Made by a program: the position numbers and the translations under genes. A stretch of DNA of 64,000 bases from Jeotgalibacillus malaysiensis (GTDB lineage Bacteria > Bacillota > Bacilli > Bacillales > Jeotgalibacillaceae): NCBI GenBank assembly GCA_000818095.1, contig CP009416.1, positions 1,534,501 through 1,598,500 on the forward strand. The letters run 5' to 3'. The notes beneath the pieces are model-generated. The model was not told the origin of the DNA. It ran no database searches and saw nothing but the letters and a program-made list of their open reading frames with translations. Shown here in pieces: positions 1-9,706 of the stretch (within the stretch, counting starts at the first letter, position 1; each line of letters begins with the position of its first letter).

Positions 1-122
1 AACGAAGCGTAAGGCGGCGACTCCGGCAGGAGAAGCCGGACAGGTGAGACCCCGCAGGCGAAGCTGAGGAGGCTCACCGCCGGCCCTGCGGAAAGCGTCC
101 GCCTGAAGCGCAGTGAAACGGT
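1..122. repeat. GC-rich structured intergenic repeat (Bacillales dispersed repeat type)
   Basis: This stretch is much richer in G+C than its surroundings and has no open frame. It resembles a roughly 100-bp repeat that I recall scattered between genes in many Bacillales genomes, with cores GGCGGCGACTCC, GACCCCGCAGG and GCGGAAAGCGTCCGCCTG. Complementary arms are visible: AGGCGG (12-17) with CCGCCT (99-104), TCCGGC (22-27) with GCCGGA (35-40), GGTGAG (43-48) with CTCACC (73-78), and CCGCAGG (52-58) with CCTGCGG (85-91). The last two pairings cross, so they are alternatives or a pseudoknot. The window may cut its left end. Its function is unknown to me. Confidence 0.7.
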
Positions 123-127
123 TACTC

Positions 128-157
128 AACCTGCAACTTGGTGGTCGCAGGTTTTTA
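128..157 (+). terminator. Rho-independent terminator upstream of fapR
   Basis: The 7-bp stem AACCTGC (128-134) / GCAGGTT (147-153) has a 12-nt loop and is followed by a T-rich run. It probably ends the operon to the left, which in B. subtilis finishes with recG; that gene lies outside the window. Confidence 0.7.
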
Positions 158-195
158 TTAATTTTTCTAACAAAACCCTGACCCGTCAATATCCT

Positions 196-224
196 TTGCA
201 AAAAGGACTATTTATTTATATACT
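196..224 (+). promoter_or_regulatory. SigA-type promoter of fapR-plsX-fabD-fabG
   Basis: TTGCAA (196-201) and TATACT (219-224) are separated by exactly 17 bp. The FapR operator begins 5 bp after the -10 box, so bound repressor would cover the transcription start. Confidence 0.8.
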
Positions 225-228
225 ACTA

Positions 229-245
229 TTAGTACCAAGTGTTAG
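229..245. promoter_or_regulatory. FapR operator
   Basis: The sequence TTAGTACCAAGTGTTAG carries the TTAGTACC half-site typical of FapR boxes, followed by a degenerate inverted half. It lies directly after the -10 box of the fapR promoter, which fits the known autoregulation of FapR and its relief by malonyl-CoA. Confidence 0.75.
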
Positions 246-262
246 TATCGGACGGTGAAGAA

Positions 263-835
263 ATGAAAAGGACAAAAAAAGAGCGTCAATCAGAGTTGAC
301 GAATAAAATTGATGAAAATCCCTTTGTGACAGATGACGAACTTGCTAGATTTTTTGGCGTCAGCGTACAGACAATCAGGCTTGACCGGATGGAGCTATCC
401 ATCCCGGAGCTTAGAGAGCGCATCAAACACGTGGCTGAACAGACATTTGAAGATGAAGTAAGATCTCTTCCGATCGATGAAGTAATTGGAGAGATCATTG
501 ACGTGGAACTCGATGACCATGCCATTTCTATTTTGGATGTACAAAAAGAACACGTATTCCAGCGCAATAATATTGCCAGAGGGCACCACTTGTTTGCGCA
601 GGCGAACTCACTCGCAGTTGCGCTGATTGATGATGATCTTGCACTCACTGCAAAGGCTTCGATTGAATTCTGTAAGCCCGTTCACTCAGGTGATCGGGTC
701 GTCTCAAAAGCCAGAGCTGTAAAAAATGATGGCCGGAGAACAATAGTGGAAGTCAAATCCTCGGTAGGAAAAGAAGTTGTATTTGAGGGTGAATTTGAGA
801 TGTACCGTTCATCTGCTGAAAAGGAGGAAGATTAA
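263..835 (+). CDS. fapR: FapR, malonyl-CoA-responsive repressor of fatty acid and phospholipid synthesis
   Basis: FapR represses fatty acid and phospholipid genes and releases DNA when it binds malonyl-CoA or malonyl-ACP. The 190-residue product has an N-terminal helix-turn-helix (about 21-45, containing [12 protein letters not shown]) and the linker [12 protein letters not shown] hot-dog-fold effector domain follows (about 75-185) with the conserved [14 protein letters not shown] chose ATG 263 because MKRTKKER matches the family N-terminus; a GTG in frame at 239 would lie inside the operator. It is the first gene of an operon with plsX, fabD and fabG and has its own operator upstream. Identification rests on near-continuous similarity to B. 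subtilis FapR. Confidence 0.96.
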   Translation: MKRTKKERQSELTNKIDENPFVTDDELARFFGVSVQTIRLDRMELSIPELRERIKHVAEQTFEDEVRSLPIDEVIGEIIDVELDDHAISILDVQKEHVFQRNNIARGHHLFAQANSLAVALIDDDLALTAKASIEFCKPVHSGDRVVSKARAVKNDGRRTIVEVKSSVGKEVVFEGEFEMYRSSAEKEED

Positions 836-836
836 A

Positions 837-1817
837 TTGATTATTGCGGTAGATGCAATGGGTGGCGATCATGCACCTGGAGAAATTGTGAAGGGTGCAG
901 TGAAAGCTGCTGCAGAGAACCCGTCACTGACAATCAAACTGTATGGGGATGAAAAGCAGATTCAGCCTTTACTGAATCAACAGAAAAATATCGAAGTAAT
1001 ACATACAGATGAGGTGATTCTATCAACAGATGAGCCTGTCAGAGCTGTAAGAAGAAAGAAGAATGCTTCAATGGTTTTGATGGCGCAAGCTGTGAAGGAT
1101 CAGGAGGCTGATGCGTGCGTATCAGCAGGTAACACTGGGGCATTAATGGCTGCAGGATTATTTGTAGTCGGCAGAATAAAAGGAATTGACCGTCCTGCGC
1201 TATCACCGACTCTCCCGACAATTGACGGGCAGGGCTTTGTGATGCTTGATCTTGGCGCAAATGCAGACGCTAAACCTGAACATATTCTGCAATATGCAGT
1301 CATGGGAAGTATTTATGCAGAACAGGTACGAGGCATTAAGAACCCAACAGTTGGTCTGCTGAACATCGGTACTGAAGAAGGTAAAGGTAATGAACTGACA
1401 AAGCAGGCGTATGCATTACTTGAGCAATCGGGTCTGAACTTTGTTGGAAATGTAGAATCGCGTGATTTGCTGAATGGTGTAAGCGATGTTGTTGTTACGG
1501 ACGGCTTTACCGGCAATATGGTACTAAAAACAATTGAAGGAACCGCTCAGGCTCTTTTTGGCATGCTGAAAGAGACATTCACCTCCTCACTAAAAACAAA
1601 GCTTGCTGCCGGTCTTGTAAAGAGTGACCTGAGAGCACTTAAAGGAAAGCTTGATTATACTGAATACGGCGGAGCAGGACTGTTTGGATTAAACGCACCT
1701 GTCATTAAGGCGCACGGCTCTTCAAATGAGACCGCTGTGTACAATGCAATTAAACAGGCACATACAATGGCTGAGAACGATGTCAGCGGTAAAATTTCCG
1801 CATCACTAAATCAATAA
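837..1817 (+). CDS. plsX: PlsX, acyl-ACP:phosphate acyltransferase
   Basis: PlsX converts acyl-ACP and phosphate to acyl-phosphate, the donor used by PlsY in the first acylation of glycerol-3-phosphate at the membrane. The start is a TTG at 837, one base after the fapR stop and 9 nt after AAGGAGG (821-827). This gives a 326-residue protein with DAMGGDHAP at residues 6-14, as in the family. An upstream in-frame ATG at 777 would add residues read from the end of fapR and is not credible. Internal motifs [17 protein letters not shown] and [12 protein letters not shown] are typical PlsX segments. Translation is probably coupled to fapR. Confidence 0.96.
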   Translation: MIIAVDAMGGDHAPGEIVKGAVKAAAENPSLTIKLYGDEKQIQPLLNQQKNIEVIHTDEVILSTDEPVRAVRRKKNASMVLMAQAVKDQEADACVSAGNTGALMAAGLFVVGRIKGIDRPALSPTLPTIDGQGFVMLDLGANADAKPEHILQYAVMGSIYAEQVRGIKNPTVGLLNIGTEEGKGNELTKQAYALLEQSGLNFVGNVESRDLLNGVSDVVVTDGFTGNMVLKTIEGTAQALFGMLKETFTSSLKTKLAAGLVKSDLRALKGKLDYTEYGGAGLFGLNAPVIKAHGSSNETAVYNAIKQAHTMAENDVSGKISASLNQ

Positions 1818-1833
1818 AGAGAGGTTATTTCTG

Positions 1834-2775
1834 ATGGCGAAAATAGCAGTATTATTCCCAGGGCAAGGTGCACAGTCAGTCGGGATGGGACAGGAAATCG
1901 CACAAAGTTATGAATCAGCAAAAGAGATATTTCAGGAGGCATCATCTATTTTAGGTGAGGAATTTGTCAGCCTGATGCGGGAGGGACCCCAGGAAGAACT
2001 GACGAAGACAACAAATGCGCAGCCTGCTCTTCTGACGGCTAGTGTTGCTATATTAAGTGTGTTAAAGGAAAAGGAAATTCATATGGATTATGTTGCCGGA
2101 CACAGCTTAGGAGAGTATTCAGCACTTGTAGCAGCTGAGTCACTTTCATTTTCTGATGCGCTGAAAACAGTCAGAAAGCGCGGTGAACTAATGGAAGAGG
2201 CGGTGCCAAACGGTGAAGGTGCTATGTCAGCAGTACTTGGCATGGATCGTGATGCACTTAAAAGCGTGACGGATGAAGTCTCTGAATCGGGGGACCCGGT
2301 TCAGCTTGCAAACCTGAACTGCCCAGGACAGATTGTAATTTCCGGTACAGCAAATGGTGTTGAAAGAGCTTCAGAACTCGCAAAAGAGCGCGGTGCCAAA
2401 AGATGTCTTCCGTTAAATGTGAGCGGACCGTTTCACTCATCACTGATGAAACCTGCAGCTGATAAATTCGAGCGTGAACTAAAGAATATCTCAATTTCAG
2501 ATGCATCTATTCCTGTAATTGCGAATGTAACAGCAGATGCTGTTTTTGAAGCGGACAAAATCGAAAAACTGCTTGTGACACAGCTTTACTCACCAGTTCT
2601 CTGGGAGGATACAGTTGAAAAACTCATTGACCTTGGTGTAGATACATTTATAGAAGCAGGGCCTGGTAAAGTGCTATCCGGTCTTGTAAAGAAAATAAAC
2701 CGCAGAGCCAAAGTATATCCGGTCTATGATCAGGAAACGCTTGATCAGGCAATGCTTAAGCTTGGAGGAGAGTAA
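1834..2775 (+). CDS. fabD: FabD, malonyl-CoA:ACP transacylase
   Basis: FabD moves malonyl groups from CoA to acyl carrier protein, supplying extender units for fatty acid synthesis in the cytosol. The 313-residue protein begins with the family signature [12 protein letters not shown]. It has the nucleophile elbow GHSLGEYS with Ser91, and the later GPFHSSLM segment that supplies the catalytic histidine. Length is normal. It lies between plsX and fabG in the FapR-controlled operon, with only one base between its stop and the fabG start. Confidence 0.97.
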   Translation: MAKIAVLFPGQGAQSVGMGQEIAQSYESAKEIFQEASSILGEEFVSLMREGPQEELTKTTNAQPALLTASVAILSVLKEKEIHMDYVAGHSLGEYSALVAAESLSFSDALKTVRKRGELMEEAVPNGEGAMSAVLGMDRDALKSVTDEVSESGDPVQLANLNCPGQIVISGTANGVERASELAKERGAKRCLPLNVSGPFHSSLMKPAADKFERELKNISISDASIPVIANVTADAVFEADKIEKLLVTQLYSPVLWEDTVEKLIDLGVDTFIEAGPGKVLSGLVKKINRRAKVYPVYDQETLDQAMLKLGGE

Positions 2776-2776
2776 T

Positions 2777-3520
2777 ATGAAGTTACAGGGGAAAACAGCC
2801 GTAGTGACAGGTGCGTCGCGCGGAATTGGACGTTCGATTGCCATCGAACTTGCTAAAAATGGTGCGAACGTAGTTGTAAATTTCAGTGGAAATGAAGAAA
2901 AAGCGAAGGAAACAGCTAAAGAAGTTGAAGCTGCAGGTGCCAAGGCGCTTGTATTTAAAGCGGATGTGTCAAATGCCGATGATGTTCAGGCAATGCTGAA
3001 AGAGACAATCAGTACATTTGGCAGTATCGATATTTTAGTGAATAATGCTGGAATTACAAAAGATAATCTGCTGATGAGAATGAAGGAAAATGATTGGGAT
3101 CAGGTCATGGATATTAACCTGAAAAGCGTCTTTTTAACGACAAAGGCTGCTGCCCGCCCGATGATGAAACAGCGTAAAGGGAAAATTATTAACGTATCCT
3201 CGATCGTCGGCGTTATGGGTAACGCCGGACAGGCTAACTACGTTGCTTCAAAAGCAGGCGTAATTGGACTGACTAAAACATCTGCTAAAGAACTTGCTCC
3301 GCGGGGCATTAATGTAAATGCTGTTGCGCCGGGCTTTATAGAAACTGATATGACTGGAGAGCTTGCAGAAGATGTGCAGGCTTCAATGAAACAAATGATT
3401 CCGCTTGAGCGTTTTGGTCAGCCTGAAGATATCGCAAAAGCCGTTGTCTTTTTAGCATCAGATGACGCAGATTATATTACAGGTCAGACGATTCATATTG
3501 ATGGTGGAATGGTGATGTAA
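2777..3520 (+). CDS. fabG: FabG, 3-oxoacyl-ACP reductase
   Basis: FabG is the NADPH-dependent reductase that performs the first reduction in each elongation cycle. It is a classical short-chain dehydrogenase of 247 residues, with the cofactor motif TGASRGIG (11-18), the NNAG motif near 89-92 and the catalytic Ser142, Tyr155 and Lys159. I chose ATG 2777, preceded by GGAGGAG, because [13 protein letters not shown] is the normal start. The preceding stop is one base away, so translation is probably coupled to fabD. Confidence 0.97.
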   Translation: MKLQGKTAVVTGASRGIGRSIAIELAKNGANVVVNFSGNEEKAKETAKEVEAAGAKALVFKADVSNADDVQAMLKETISTFGSIDILVNNAGITKDNLLMRMKENDWDQVMDINLKSVFLTTKAAARPMMKQRKGKIINVSSIVGVMGNAGQANYVASKAGVIGLTKTSAKELAPRGINVNAVAPGFIETDMTGELAEDVQASMKQMIPLERFGQPEDIAKAVVFLASDDADYITGQTIHIDGGMVM

Positions 3521-3528
3521 AAAGCCTG

Positions 3529-3557
3529 TTTTAATCAGCGCTGTTTTACACTATAAT
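3529..3557 (+). promoter_or_regulatory. Possible acpP promoter
   Basis: A perfect TATAAT (3552-3557) lies 22 bp before the acpP start, in the 59-bp gap after fabG. The corresponding -35 position (TTTTAA) is weak. An internal promoter here would allow extra ACP synthesis, which is plausible for such an abundant protein. Confidence 0.45.
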
Positions 3558-3579
3558 ACTTGAAGGGAGGTGAACGAAC

Positions 3580-3813
3580 ATGGCAGAAGTATTAGACCGC
3601 GTAACGAAAATCATCGTTGACCGATTAGGTGTTGATGAATCTGAAGTTAAGCTTGAAGCTTCTTTCAAGGAAGACCTTGGTGCTGATTCACTTGATGTAG
3701 TAGAATTAGTGATGGAGCTTGAAGATGAATTTGATATGGAAATTTCTGATGAAGATGCAGAAAAGATTGGTACAGTTGGAGATGCAGTGAGTTACATAGA
3801 AAGCAAAATGTAA
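3580..3813 (+). CDS. acpP: Acyl carrier protein
   Basis: ACP carries growing acyl chains on a 4'-phosphopantetheine arm during fatty acid and lipid synthesis. The 77-residue acidic protein has the attachment motif [10 protein letters not shown] with Ser37 as the modified residue. The start follows an ideal GGGAGGTGA. A strong terminator follows the gene, so the lipid operon ends here. Confidence 0.98.
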   Translation: MAEVLDRVTKIIVDRLGVDESEVKLEASFKEDLGADSLDVVELVMELEDEFDMEISDEDAEKIGTVGDAVSYIESKM

Positions 3814-3838
3814 TCAGCCGGCACGAACCATTCTACAC

Positions 3839-3869
3839 GCTTGGCATGATTCCTTCATGCCAAGCTTTT
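3839..3869 (+). terminator. Terminator after acpP
   Basis: A perfect 11-bp stem, GCTTGGCATGA (3839-3849) / TCATGCCAAGC (3855-3865), with a 5-nt loop is followed by TTTT. Confidence 0.85.
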
Positions 3870-3965
3870 GTATTTAAAAAGCACAGCTTTTGAATGGTAT
3901 CCGGATCATACTGCAGAATGAATAAGTGAAATGAAAATGAATATGAATGGCAAGGTGAAGTCGGA

Positions 3966-4712
3966 GTGGGTAAATATAAAAGAGAGCAGTATTCAAAAGG
4001 ATTAGAGCAGAAATTTAAAGAGTTTCAGGAGAAGCATCAAATCCAGTTTCAAAATCAAAAGTTAATCATGACGGCATTTACTCATTCATCCTATGTGAAT
4101 GAGCACCGTAAAAAGCCTTATGAAGATAACGAAAGACTTGAATTTCTTGGCGATGCAGTACTTGAACTATCAGTTTCTCATTATTTATTTAGTAAGTACC
4201 CTTCTATGAGTGAAGGTGAAATGACAAAATTACGTGCAGCCATCGTATGCGAACCTTCATTGGTCATTTTTGCGAACGAAATGGACTTTGGTAATTTAAT
4301 TCTGCTTGGTAAAGGGGAAGAACAAACCGGAGGCAGAATGCGGCCAGCATTACTAGCAGACGTGTTTGAAGCCTTTATAGGTGCGCTATATCTTGATCAG
4401 GGAATGGAGCCTGTGAGGCAGATCCTTGAAAAAGTTGTTTTCCCTAAAGTAGATACCGGTGCTTTTTCGCATGTGATGGATTATAAGAGTCAGCTTCAGG
4501 AGTTTATTCAGCGTAACCATTCAGGAACGCTTCAATATGAAATTCTAAAGGAAAAAGGACCTGCTCATAACCGTGAATTCATCTCAAGAGTGATGCTTGG
4601 GGATGAGGAGCTTGGAACAGGAACAGGACGTTCCAAAAAAGAGGCAGAGCAGCATGCAGCTGAGCAGGCGCTTGTCTACTTAAAAAAGTCAGGAAGCCGG
4701 GAGAATAAATAA
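3966..4712 (+). CDS. rnc: Ribonuclease III
   Basis: RNase III cleaves double-stranded RNA in rRNA maturation, small cytoplasmic RNA processing and antisense decay. The 248-residue protein has the signature [10 protein letters not shown] (56-65). The expected metal ligands are Glu59, Asp63, Asp132 and Glu135, with the spacing seen in the family. A C-terminal double-stranded RNA binding domain covers about 175-245. The start is a GTG at 3966 after AAGGTGA; no ATG is available. The stop overlaps the smc start by one base, so the two are translationally coupled. Confidence 0.96.
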   Translation: MGKYKREQYSKGLEQKFKEFQEKHQIQFQNQKLIMTAFTHSSYVNEHRKKPYEDNERLEFLGDAVLELSVSHYLFSKYPSMSEGEMTKLRAAIVCEPSLVIFANEMDFGNLILLGKGEEQTGGRMRPALLADVFEAFIGALYLDQGMEPVRQILEKVVFPKVDTGAFSHVMDYKSQLQEFIQRNHSGTLQYEILKEKGPAHNREFISRVMLGDEELGTGTGRSKKEAEQHAAEQALVYLKKSGSRENK

Positions 4713-7700
4713 TGTATGTAAAACAGCTTGAAGTGCTCGGCTTTAAATCATTTGCCGAGAAAGTGCAAATTGACTTTGTTCCAGGTGTTACAGCGGTTGT
4801 CGGACCTAATGGGAGCGGGAAAAGCAATATTACTGAAGCGATCAGATGGGTGCTTGGTGAACAGTCTGCAAAATCACTGCGGGGAGGAAAAATGGAAGAT
4901 GTTATTTTCTCCGGAAGTGATTCAAGAAAACAGCTGAACTTTGCTGAAGTATCTCTCGTACTTGATAATACGGATGGCGCACTGCCGCTTGATTATGCAG
5001 AAGTCAGTGTGACGCGCCGCGTATTTCGTTCAGGGGATAGCGAATATCTGTTGAACGGTGTTTCATGCAGACTGAAGGATATAACTGAGCTGTTCATTGA
5101 TTCAGGTCTTGGTAAAGAGGCCTTCTCGATTATCGGTCAGGGAAGAGTAGATCAGATTCTGAACAGTAAACCTGAGGATAGACGAGTCATCCTTGAGGAA
5201 GCAGCAGGCGTATTAAAATATAAAGGCCGCAGAAAAAAAGCCGATCAGCGACTGGATGAAACGCAGGAAAATCTCTATCGCGTACAGGATATTCTTCACG
5301 AATTAAGCGCACAGGTTGAGCCGCTGAAACAGCAGGCTTCTTTGGCGCGTGAATATCTTGAATATAAAGACGATCTGAAAAAAACAGAATCCGGACTGCT
5401 TGCATATGAAGCGGAAGAAATGACTGCCAATTGGGAGTCAAAAAAAGAAGAGCTTGAGCGGGTCAAAGAACATGAAGAAAAACTTAGACTGCAGCTTGAT
5501 GAAGATGATGAAGCCCTGAACGTTAAGCAAAAAGAGCGGTCAGTCTGCGAAAAAAATATTGAAGAACTGCAGTCTGCACTGCTGACCGTTACAAAAGAGG
5601 CAGAGCAGCTTGAAGGACGCCGTCAGGTCTTAATCGAAAGACAAAAAAATGCTGATCAGAATGAAGACCAGCTGAAGCAAAAGGTCAGTGACTTAGAAAG
5701 CCAGCTTCTTAAAGTAACTGAAAGAATTAGTCAAAGAGGACAGATTGCCCAGGACGTCAAACATGAAATTTCCCTGATTAAAAATCAGATTTCCGAAACA
5801 GAGCAGGTACTCGGTACATCAGCTGATCAAATTGAACAACAGCTTGAAAAAGCAAAGAATGATTATTTCGAGACGCTCAATCAAAAAACGACTGTGCAAA
5901 ATGAGCTGAACTATCTCGAACAGCAGCGTGACCAGGAGCATAAAAGAGCTGAAAAACTGACTGGTACAAATGCAAGGTATATCGAAGAACGTGAAGTATG
6001 GAATAAAAAACATCAGCAGCTGTCTGCTTCTAACGCTGACATTACTGCTGAGCTGAGTGTGACTGCTGAAGCATACAAAAAAGCGGTAAAAGACAGAGAC
6101 AATGTGCGTACAGAACTTACTGATCTTGAATCAAAGCTCTATAAAGCCTATCAGTTTGTCAGTGAAGCCAAATCCAGAAAATCAATACTCGAATCTATGG
6201 AAGATGAATTTTCTGGTTTTTACCAGGGTGTAAAAGAGGTTCTTAAAAACCGTGGAGGCAAGCTCAGCGGGATTGAAGGAGCAGTTGCTGAACTGATCGA
6301 TGTGCGCAAGGAGTATGAAACAGCTGTTGAAACTGCGCTGGGTGCATCTATGCAAAGTGTTGTCACTCGAAATGAAGCAGATGCAAGACAGGCGATTCAG
6401 TTTTTAAAGCAAAGCCGTGCAGGCCGAGCTACTTTTCTGCCAATGTCAGTAATCAAGTCAAGAACACTGCCAGATTCACTGCTTGGCAGAGCTTCAGAGC
6501 ATGAAGATTTTATTAGCGCTGCTTCAGACCTTGTCGAGTTTGACGGTCAGTACAGGCAGGTGATTGAGAACCTTCTCGGATCTGTCATTGTTGTAAAATC
6601 ATTAAAAGGAGCAAACGAGCTCGCAAAAATTTTGCAATACAGATACCGCTTAGTAACGCTTGATGGCGATATTGTAAATCCTGGAGGGTCTATGAGCGGT
6701 GGCTCGCAGGCAAAGAAGACATCGTCAATCTTCTCGAGGAAAAATGAGCTTGATCAGCTCAGCAGCCAGATTCCAACTTATGAAGAAACTGCAGTGAAGC
6801 TCGAGCAAAAAGTTCAAAGTCTGAAAAGTCAGGCGGCTGACTGTGAGCGTGAAATGGATATACACAGAGCAAAAGGAGAACAGCTCCGCGTAAAAGAAGC
6901 GGAGCTAAAAGCGGATCTGCGGGAAGTGGAAACAGCGATCAGACAGGCAGATGAGCAGCTGAAGCTGTATGATCTTGAAATGGCTGAATTCACTCATTCA
7001 AAAGGTTCATTTGAAGATAAGGCTCTTAGCTTACATGAACAATCGCAGAAGGCTGAGAAACAGCTGACGGAACTTGATCTGATGATAAAAAATCTTACTC
7101 AGCAGAAAGAAACCCAGCAGTCTTCCAGAGACGAAATGGTCGAGATCAGATCAGGTCTCCAGGCTAAGCTGGCTGTGCTTGAGGAAAAAGCTTCACAGAT
7201 CAGACGGGAACTAAAAGAGTCTGAACAGTTAAAAGCTGAGATAACGGAAAAACGTGACCTTGCTGTTGAAGATCTCAGGTGGCTGACAGAAGAAATGTCA
7301 TCAGGTGAAGGTCAGGCTGACCAGCTTAACAGTCAGATTGATGCGAAGCAGGATGAAAGTATCCGACTGTCTAAAAAGCTGAATGAAATCAAACTCAAGC
7401 GTGAAGCACTTGAGGAAGAATTGCAGCAGTTGACTGCCTCCTATAAGGAATCAAGCAGAATTCATCATGGTCTGCTTGAGCAGATCAATGAATTAAAACT
7501 TCAGTCCGGCAAGCTGTCTTCTGATATAGACTACAGGCTGAACAAACTGCAGGAAGAATATGAACTGTCTTTCCGTGCGGCTAAGGAAGAATATCCTCTT
7601 CAGCTTGATCCTGATGAAGCCAGATCCAAAGTGAAGCTTATTAAACTCTCAATATCAGAGCTTGGACATGTTAATATTGGGGCAATTGAGGAGTATGACC

Positions 7701-8272
7701 GCGTGTCTGAAAGATATGAATTCCTGCTCGATCAGCAAAATGATCTGCAGGAAGCAAAAGATAATCTGCTTTCAGTCATTAAGGACATGGATGCTGAAAT
7801 GTCACGCAGATTCAGTGAAACGTTTTATCAGGTGAAAGACCACTTCTCAAGCGTATTTCAAAAGCTCTTCGGGGGCGGGCACGCTGAGCTGAAGCTCACA
7901 AACCCTGATGACATGCTCACAACCGGAATTGATATTGTAGCGCAGCCTCCGGGGAAAAAGCTTCAGAACCTGAGTCTGTTATCCGGTGGAGAACGAGCTC
8001 TGACTGCGATAGCATTACTATTCTCGATTCTTCATGTAAGGCCTGTTCCATTTTGTATTCTTGATGAGGTTGAAGCTGCACTGGATGAAGCGAATGTACA
8101 GCGTTTCAGTGATTATCTTCACCAGTTCAGTGAGCAGTCACAGTTTATTGTCATTACACATCGTAAAGGAACGATGGAAGGTGCTGATGTACTCTATGGT
8201 GTTACAATGCAGGAGTCAGGCGTATCAAAACTTGTCTCAGTGAAGCTTGAAGAACAAACAAATTTGAATTAA
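4712..8272 (+). CDS. smc: SMC chromosome-organisation ATPase
   Basis: SMC, with ScpA and ScpB (not in this window), forms the bacterial condensin that extrudes and separates newly replicated origins. The 1186-residue protein has Walker A GPNGSGKSN at 31-39, long coiled coils (about 170-500 and 680-1020), and a hinge at about 500-680 ending in a glycine-rich VNPGGSMSGG. The ABC signature LSGGERALTA lies near 1090 and the Walker B ILDEVEAALDEAN near 1114-1128. Length equals the B. subtilis protein. The ATG overlaps the rnc stop, and ftsY follows after 12 bp. Confidence 0.98.
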   Translation: MYVKQLEVLGFKSFAEKVQIDFVPGVTAVVGPNGSGKSNITEAIRWVLGEQSAKSLRGGKMEDVIFSGSDSRKQLNFAEVSLVLDNTDGALPLDYAEVSVTRRVFRSGDSEYLLNGVSCRLKDITELFIDSGLGKEAFSIIGQGRVDQILNSKPEDRRVILEEAAGVLKYKGRRKKADQRLDETQENLYRVQDILHELSAQVEPLKQQASLAREYLEYKDDLKKTESGLLAYEAEEMTANWESKKEELERVKEHEEKLRLQLDEDDEALNVKQKERSVCEKNIEELQSALLTVTKEAEQLEGRRQVLIERQKNADQNEDQLKQKVSDLESQLLKVTERISQRGQIAQDVKHEISLIKNQISETEQVLGTSADQIEQQLEKAKNDYFETLNQKTTVQNELNYLEQQRDQEHKRAEKLTGTNARYIEEREVWNKKHQQLSASNADITAELSVTAEAYKKAVKDRDNVRTELTDLESKLYKAYQFVSEAKSRKSILESMEDEFSGFYQGVKEVLKNRGGKLSGIEGAVAELIDVRKEYETAVETALGASMQSVVTRNEADARQAIQFLKQSRAGRATFLPMSVIKSRTLPDSLLGRASEHEDFISAASDLVEFDGQYRQVIENLLGSVIVVKSLKGANELAKILQYRYRLVTLDGDIVNPGGSMSGGSQAKKTSSIFSRKNELDQLSSQIPTYEETAVKLEQKVQSLKSQAADCEREMDIHRAKGEQLRVKEAELKADLREVETAIRQADEQLKLYDLEMAEFTHSKGSFEDKALSLHEQSQKAEKQLTELDLMIKNLTQQKETQQSSRDEMVEIRSGLQAKLAVLEEKASQIRRELKESEQLKAEITEKRDLAVEDLRWLTEEMSSGEGQADQLNSQIDAKQDESIRLSKKLNEIKLKREALEEELQQLTASYKESSRIHHGLLEQINELKLQSGKLSSDIDYRLNKLQEEYELSFRAAKEEYPLQLDPDEARSKVKLIKLSISELGHVNIGAIEEYDRVSERYEFLLDQQNDLQEAKDNLLSVIKDMDAEMSRRFSETFYQVKDHFSSVFQKLFGGGHAELKLTNPDDMLTTGIDIVAQPPGKKLQNLSLLSGGERALTAIALLFSILHVRPVPFCILDEVEAALDEANVQRFSDYLHQFSEQSQFIVITHRKGTMEGADVLYGVTMQESGVSKLVSVKLEEQTNLN

Positions 8273-8284
8273 AGGGGAAGCGGC

Positions 8285-9289
8285 ATGAGTTTTTTTAAGA
8301 AATTAAAAGAAAAATTTACAACGCAGGATACTGCTACAGATAAATATAAGGACGGTTTGTCTAAGACGCGTAACAGCTTTACATCGCGGCTGAATGACCT
8401 TGTAGCCAGCTACAGAACAGTGGACGAAGATTTCTTCGAAGAGCTTGAAGAAATCATGATCCAGGCGGATGTCGGTTTTGACACAGTGATGGAGCTTGTT
8501 GAAGAGCTGAAAATGGAAGTGAAGCGTCAGAACATTAAAGATACAGAAGGAATCCGCAGCGTGATTTCACAAAAGCTTGTTGAAATTTATTATGACGGTG
8601 AAGAGCCTGATGAGCTGCTGAATATGCAGGAAGACGAGCTTACTATTATTTTATTTGTCGGAGTTAACGGTGTCGGGAAAACGACAACGATCGGAAAGCT
8701 TGCACATCAGTTCAAGTCAGAAGATAAAAAAGTTGTTCTTGCTGCAGGAGATACATTCCGTGCAGGTGCGATTGAGCAGCTTGAAGTATGGGGAGACCGT
8801 GTTGGTGTTGATGTAATCAAGCATAGCGAAGGATCTGACCCTGCTGCTGTCATGTATGATGCCGTTCATTCTGCACGCGCAAAAAAAGCGGACGTATTAA
8901 TTTGTGACACAGCAGGACGCCTGCAAAACAAAGTCAATCTGATGAAAGAACTTGAAAAGGTCAAGCGCGTCATTGAGCGTGAGATTCCCGGTGCACCTCA
9001 TGAAGTGCTATTAGCGCTTGATGCAACAACGGGCCAGAATGCTATGACACAGGCAAAGATCTTTAAAGAAGCAACAAATGTATCCGGAATCGTGTTAACC
9101 AAGCTTGACGGTACAGCTAAAGGCGGAATCGTCCTGGCGATTAAAAAAGAGCTTGGCATTCCGGTCAAGTTTGTGGGGCTTGGTGAAAAAATGGATGACC
9201 TTCAGCCGTTTAACGCCGAAAAATACGTATATGGACTTTTCTCAGATCTTGTAGATAAAGAAGAACTGATTGATGAAGAGGAAGAGTGA
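8285..9289 (+). CDS. ftsY: FtsY, signal recognition particle receptor
   Basis: FtsY is the membrane-associated GTPase that docks the SRP-ribosome complex at the Sec translocon. The 334-residue protein has a short N-terminal region with a basic, membrane-attracted start (FFKKLKEKF) and an N helical domain. The G domain has GVNGVGKTTT near 126-135, DTAGR near 211 and the guanine-specificity TKLDGTAKGG near 275. It lacks the long acidic extension of enterobacterial FtsY, as is normal in Bacillales. It follows smc closely and probably shares its transcript. Confidence 0.97.
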   Translation: MSFFKKLKEKFTTQDTATDKYKDGLSKTRNSFTSRLNDLVASYRTVDEDFFEELEEIMIQADVGFDTVMELVEELKMEVKRQNIKDTEGIRSVISQKLVEIYYDGEEPDELLNMQEDELTIILFVGVNGVGKTTTIGKLAHQFKSEDKKVVLAAGDTFRAGAIEQLEVWGDRVGVDVIKHSEGSDPAAVMYDAVHSARAKKADVLICDTAGRLQNKVNLMKELEKVKRVIEREIPGAPHEVLLALDATTGQNAMTQAKIFKEATNVSGIVLTKLDGTAKGGIVLAIKKELGIPVKFVGLGEKMDDLQPFNAEKYVYGLFSDLVDKEELIDEEEE

Positions 9290-9301
9290 GGACCTTTCGG
9301 G

Positions 9302-9330
9302 TTGACACAATACAGCTAAATCTGTATGAT
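9302..9330 (+). promoter_or_regulatory. SigA-type promoter of ylxM-ffh
   Basis: TTGACA (9302-9307) and TATGAT (9325-9330) are spaced by exactly 17 bp in the 82-bp gap between ftsY and ylxM. This is one of the best consensus promoters in the window. Confidence 0.8.
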
Positions 9331-9371
9331 TTCTGTGTAAAGGCTTTTCACTTAACAAAGGGGGATATGTG

Positions 9372-9692
9372 ATGCTCGAAAAAACAACAAGAGTGAACTT
9401 TCTCTATGATTTTTATCAGATGTTGTTGACGCCTAAACAGCGGAGCTACATGTCTCTATATTATCTTGACGATTACTCGCTGGGTGAAATTGCTGAAGAG
9501 TATGATGTCAGCCGCCAGGCGGTCTATGACAATATCAGAAGAACTGAAGCAATGCTTGAAGAGTATGAATCTAAACTATTGTTATTTCAAAAGTTCCAGG
9601 AGCGCACAAAGGTAATAGGAGAATTGAAGGCTGCGGCAGATCAGCAGCCGAATCTTCTGGCTATTATTAAATCGCTTGAGGAATTGGAATAG
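9372..9692 (+). CDS. ylxM: YlxM/p13-like helix-turn-helix protein, SRP-associated
   Basis: This 106-residue protein belongs to the YlxM/p13 family, whose members are encoded next to ffh and have been linked to SRP function in Gram-positive bacteria. It has a sigma-factor region-4-like helix-turn-helix (about 36-60, [20 protein letters not shown]) and a leucine-rich C-terminal helix. ATG 9372 is preferred over the adjacent GTG 9369 because it is 7 nt after AAAGGGGG and gives the family start MLEKTTRVN. It has its own promoter and lies 14 bp before ffh. Confidence 0.92.
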   Translation: MLEKTTRVNFLYDFYQMLLTPKQRSYMSLYYLDDYSLGEIAEEYDVSRQAVYDNIRRTEAMLEEYESKLLLFQKFQERTKVIGELKAAADQQPNLLAIIKSLEELE

Positions 9693-9706
9693 GAGGCTTT
9701 GCATTT

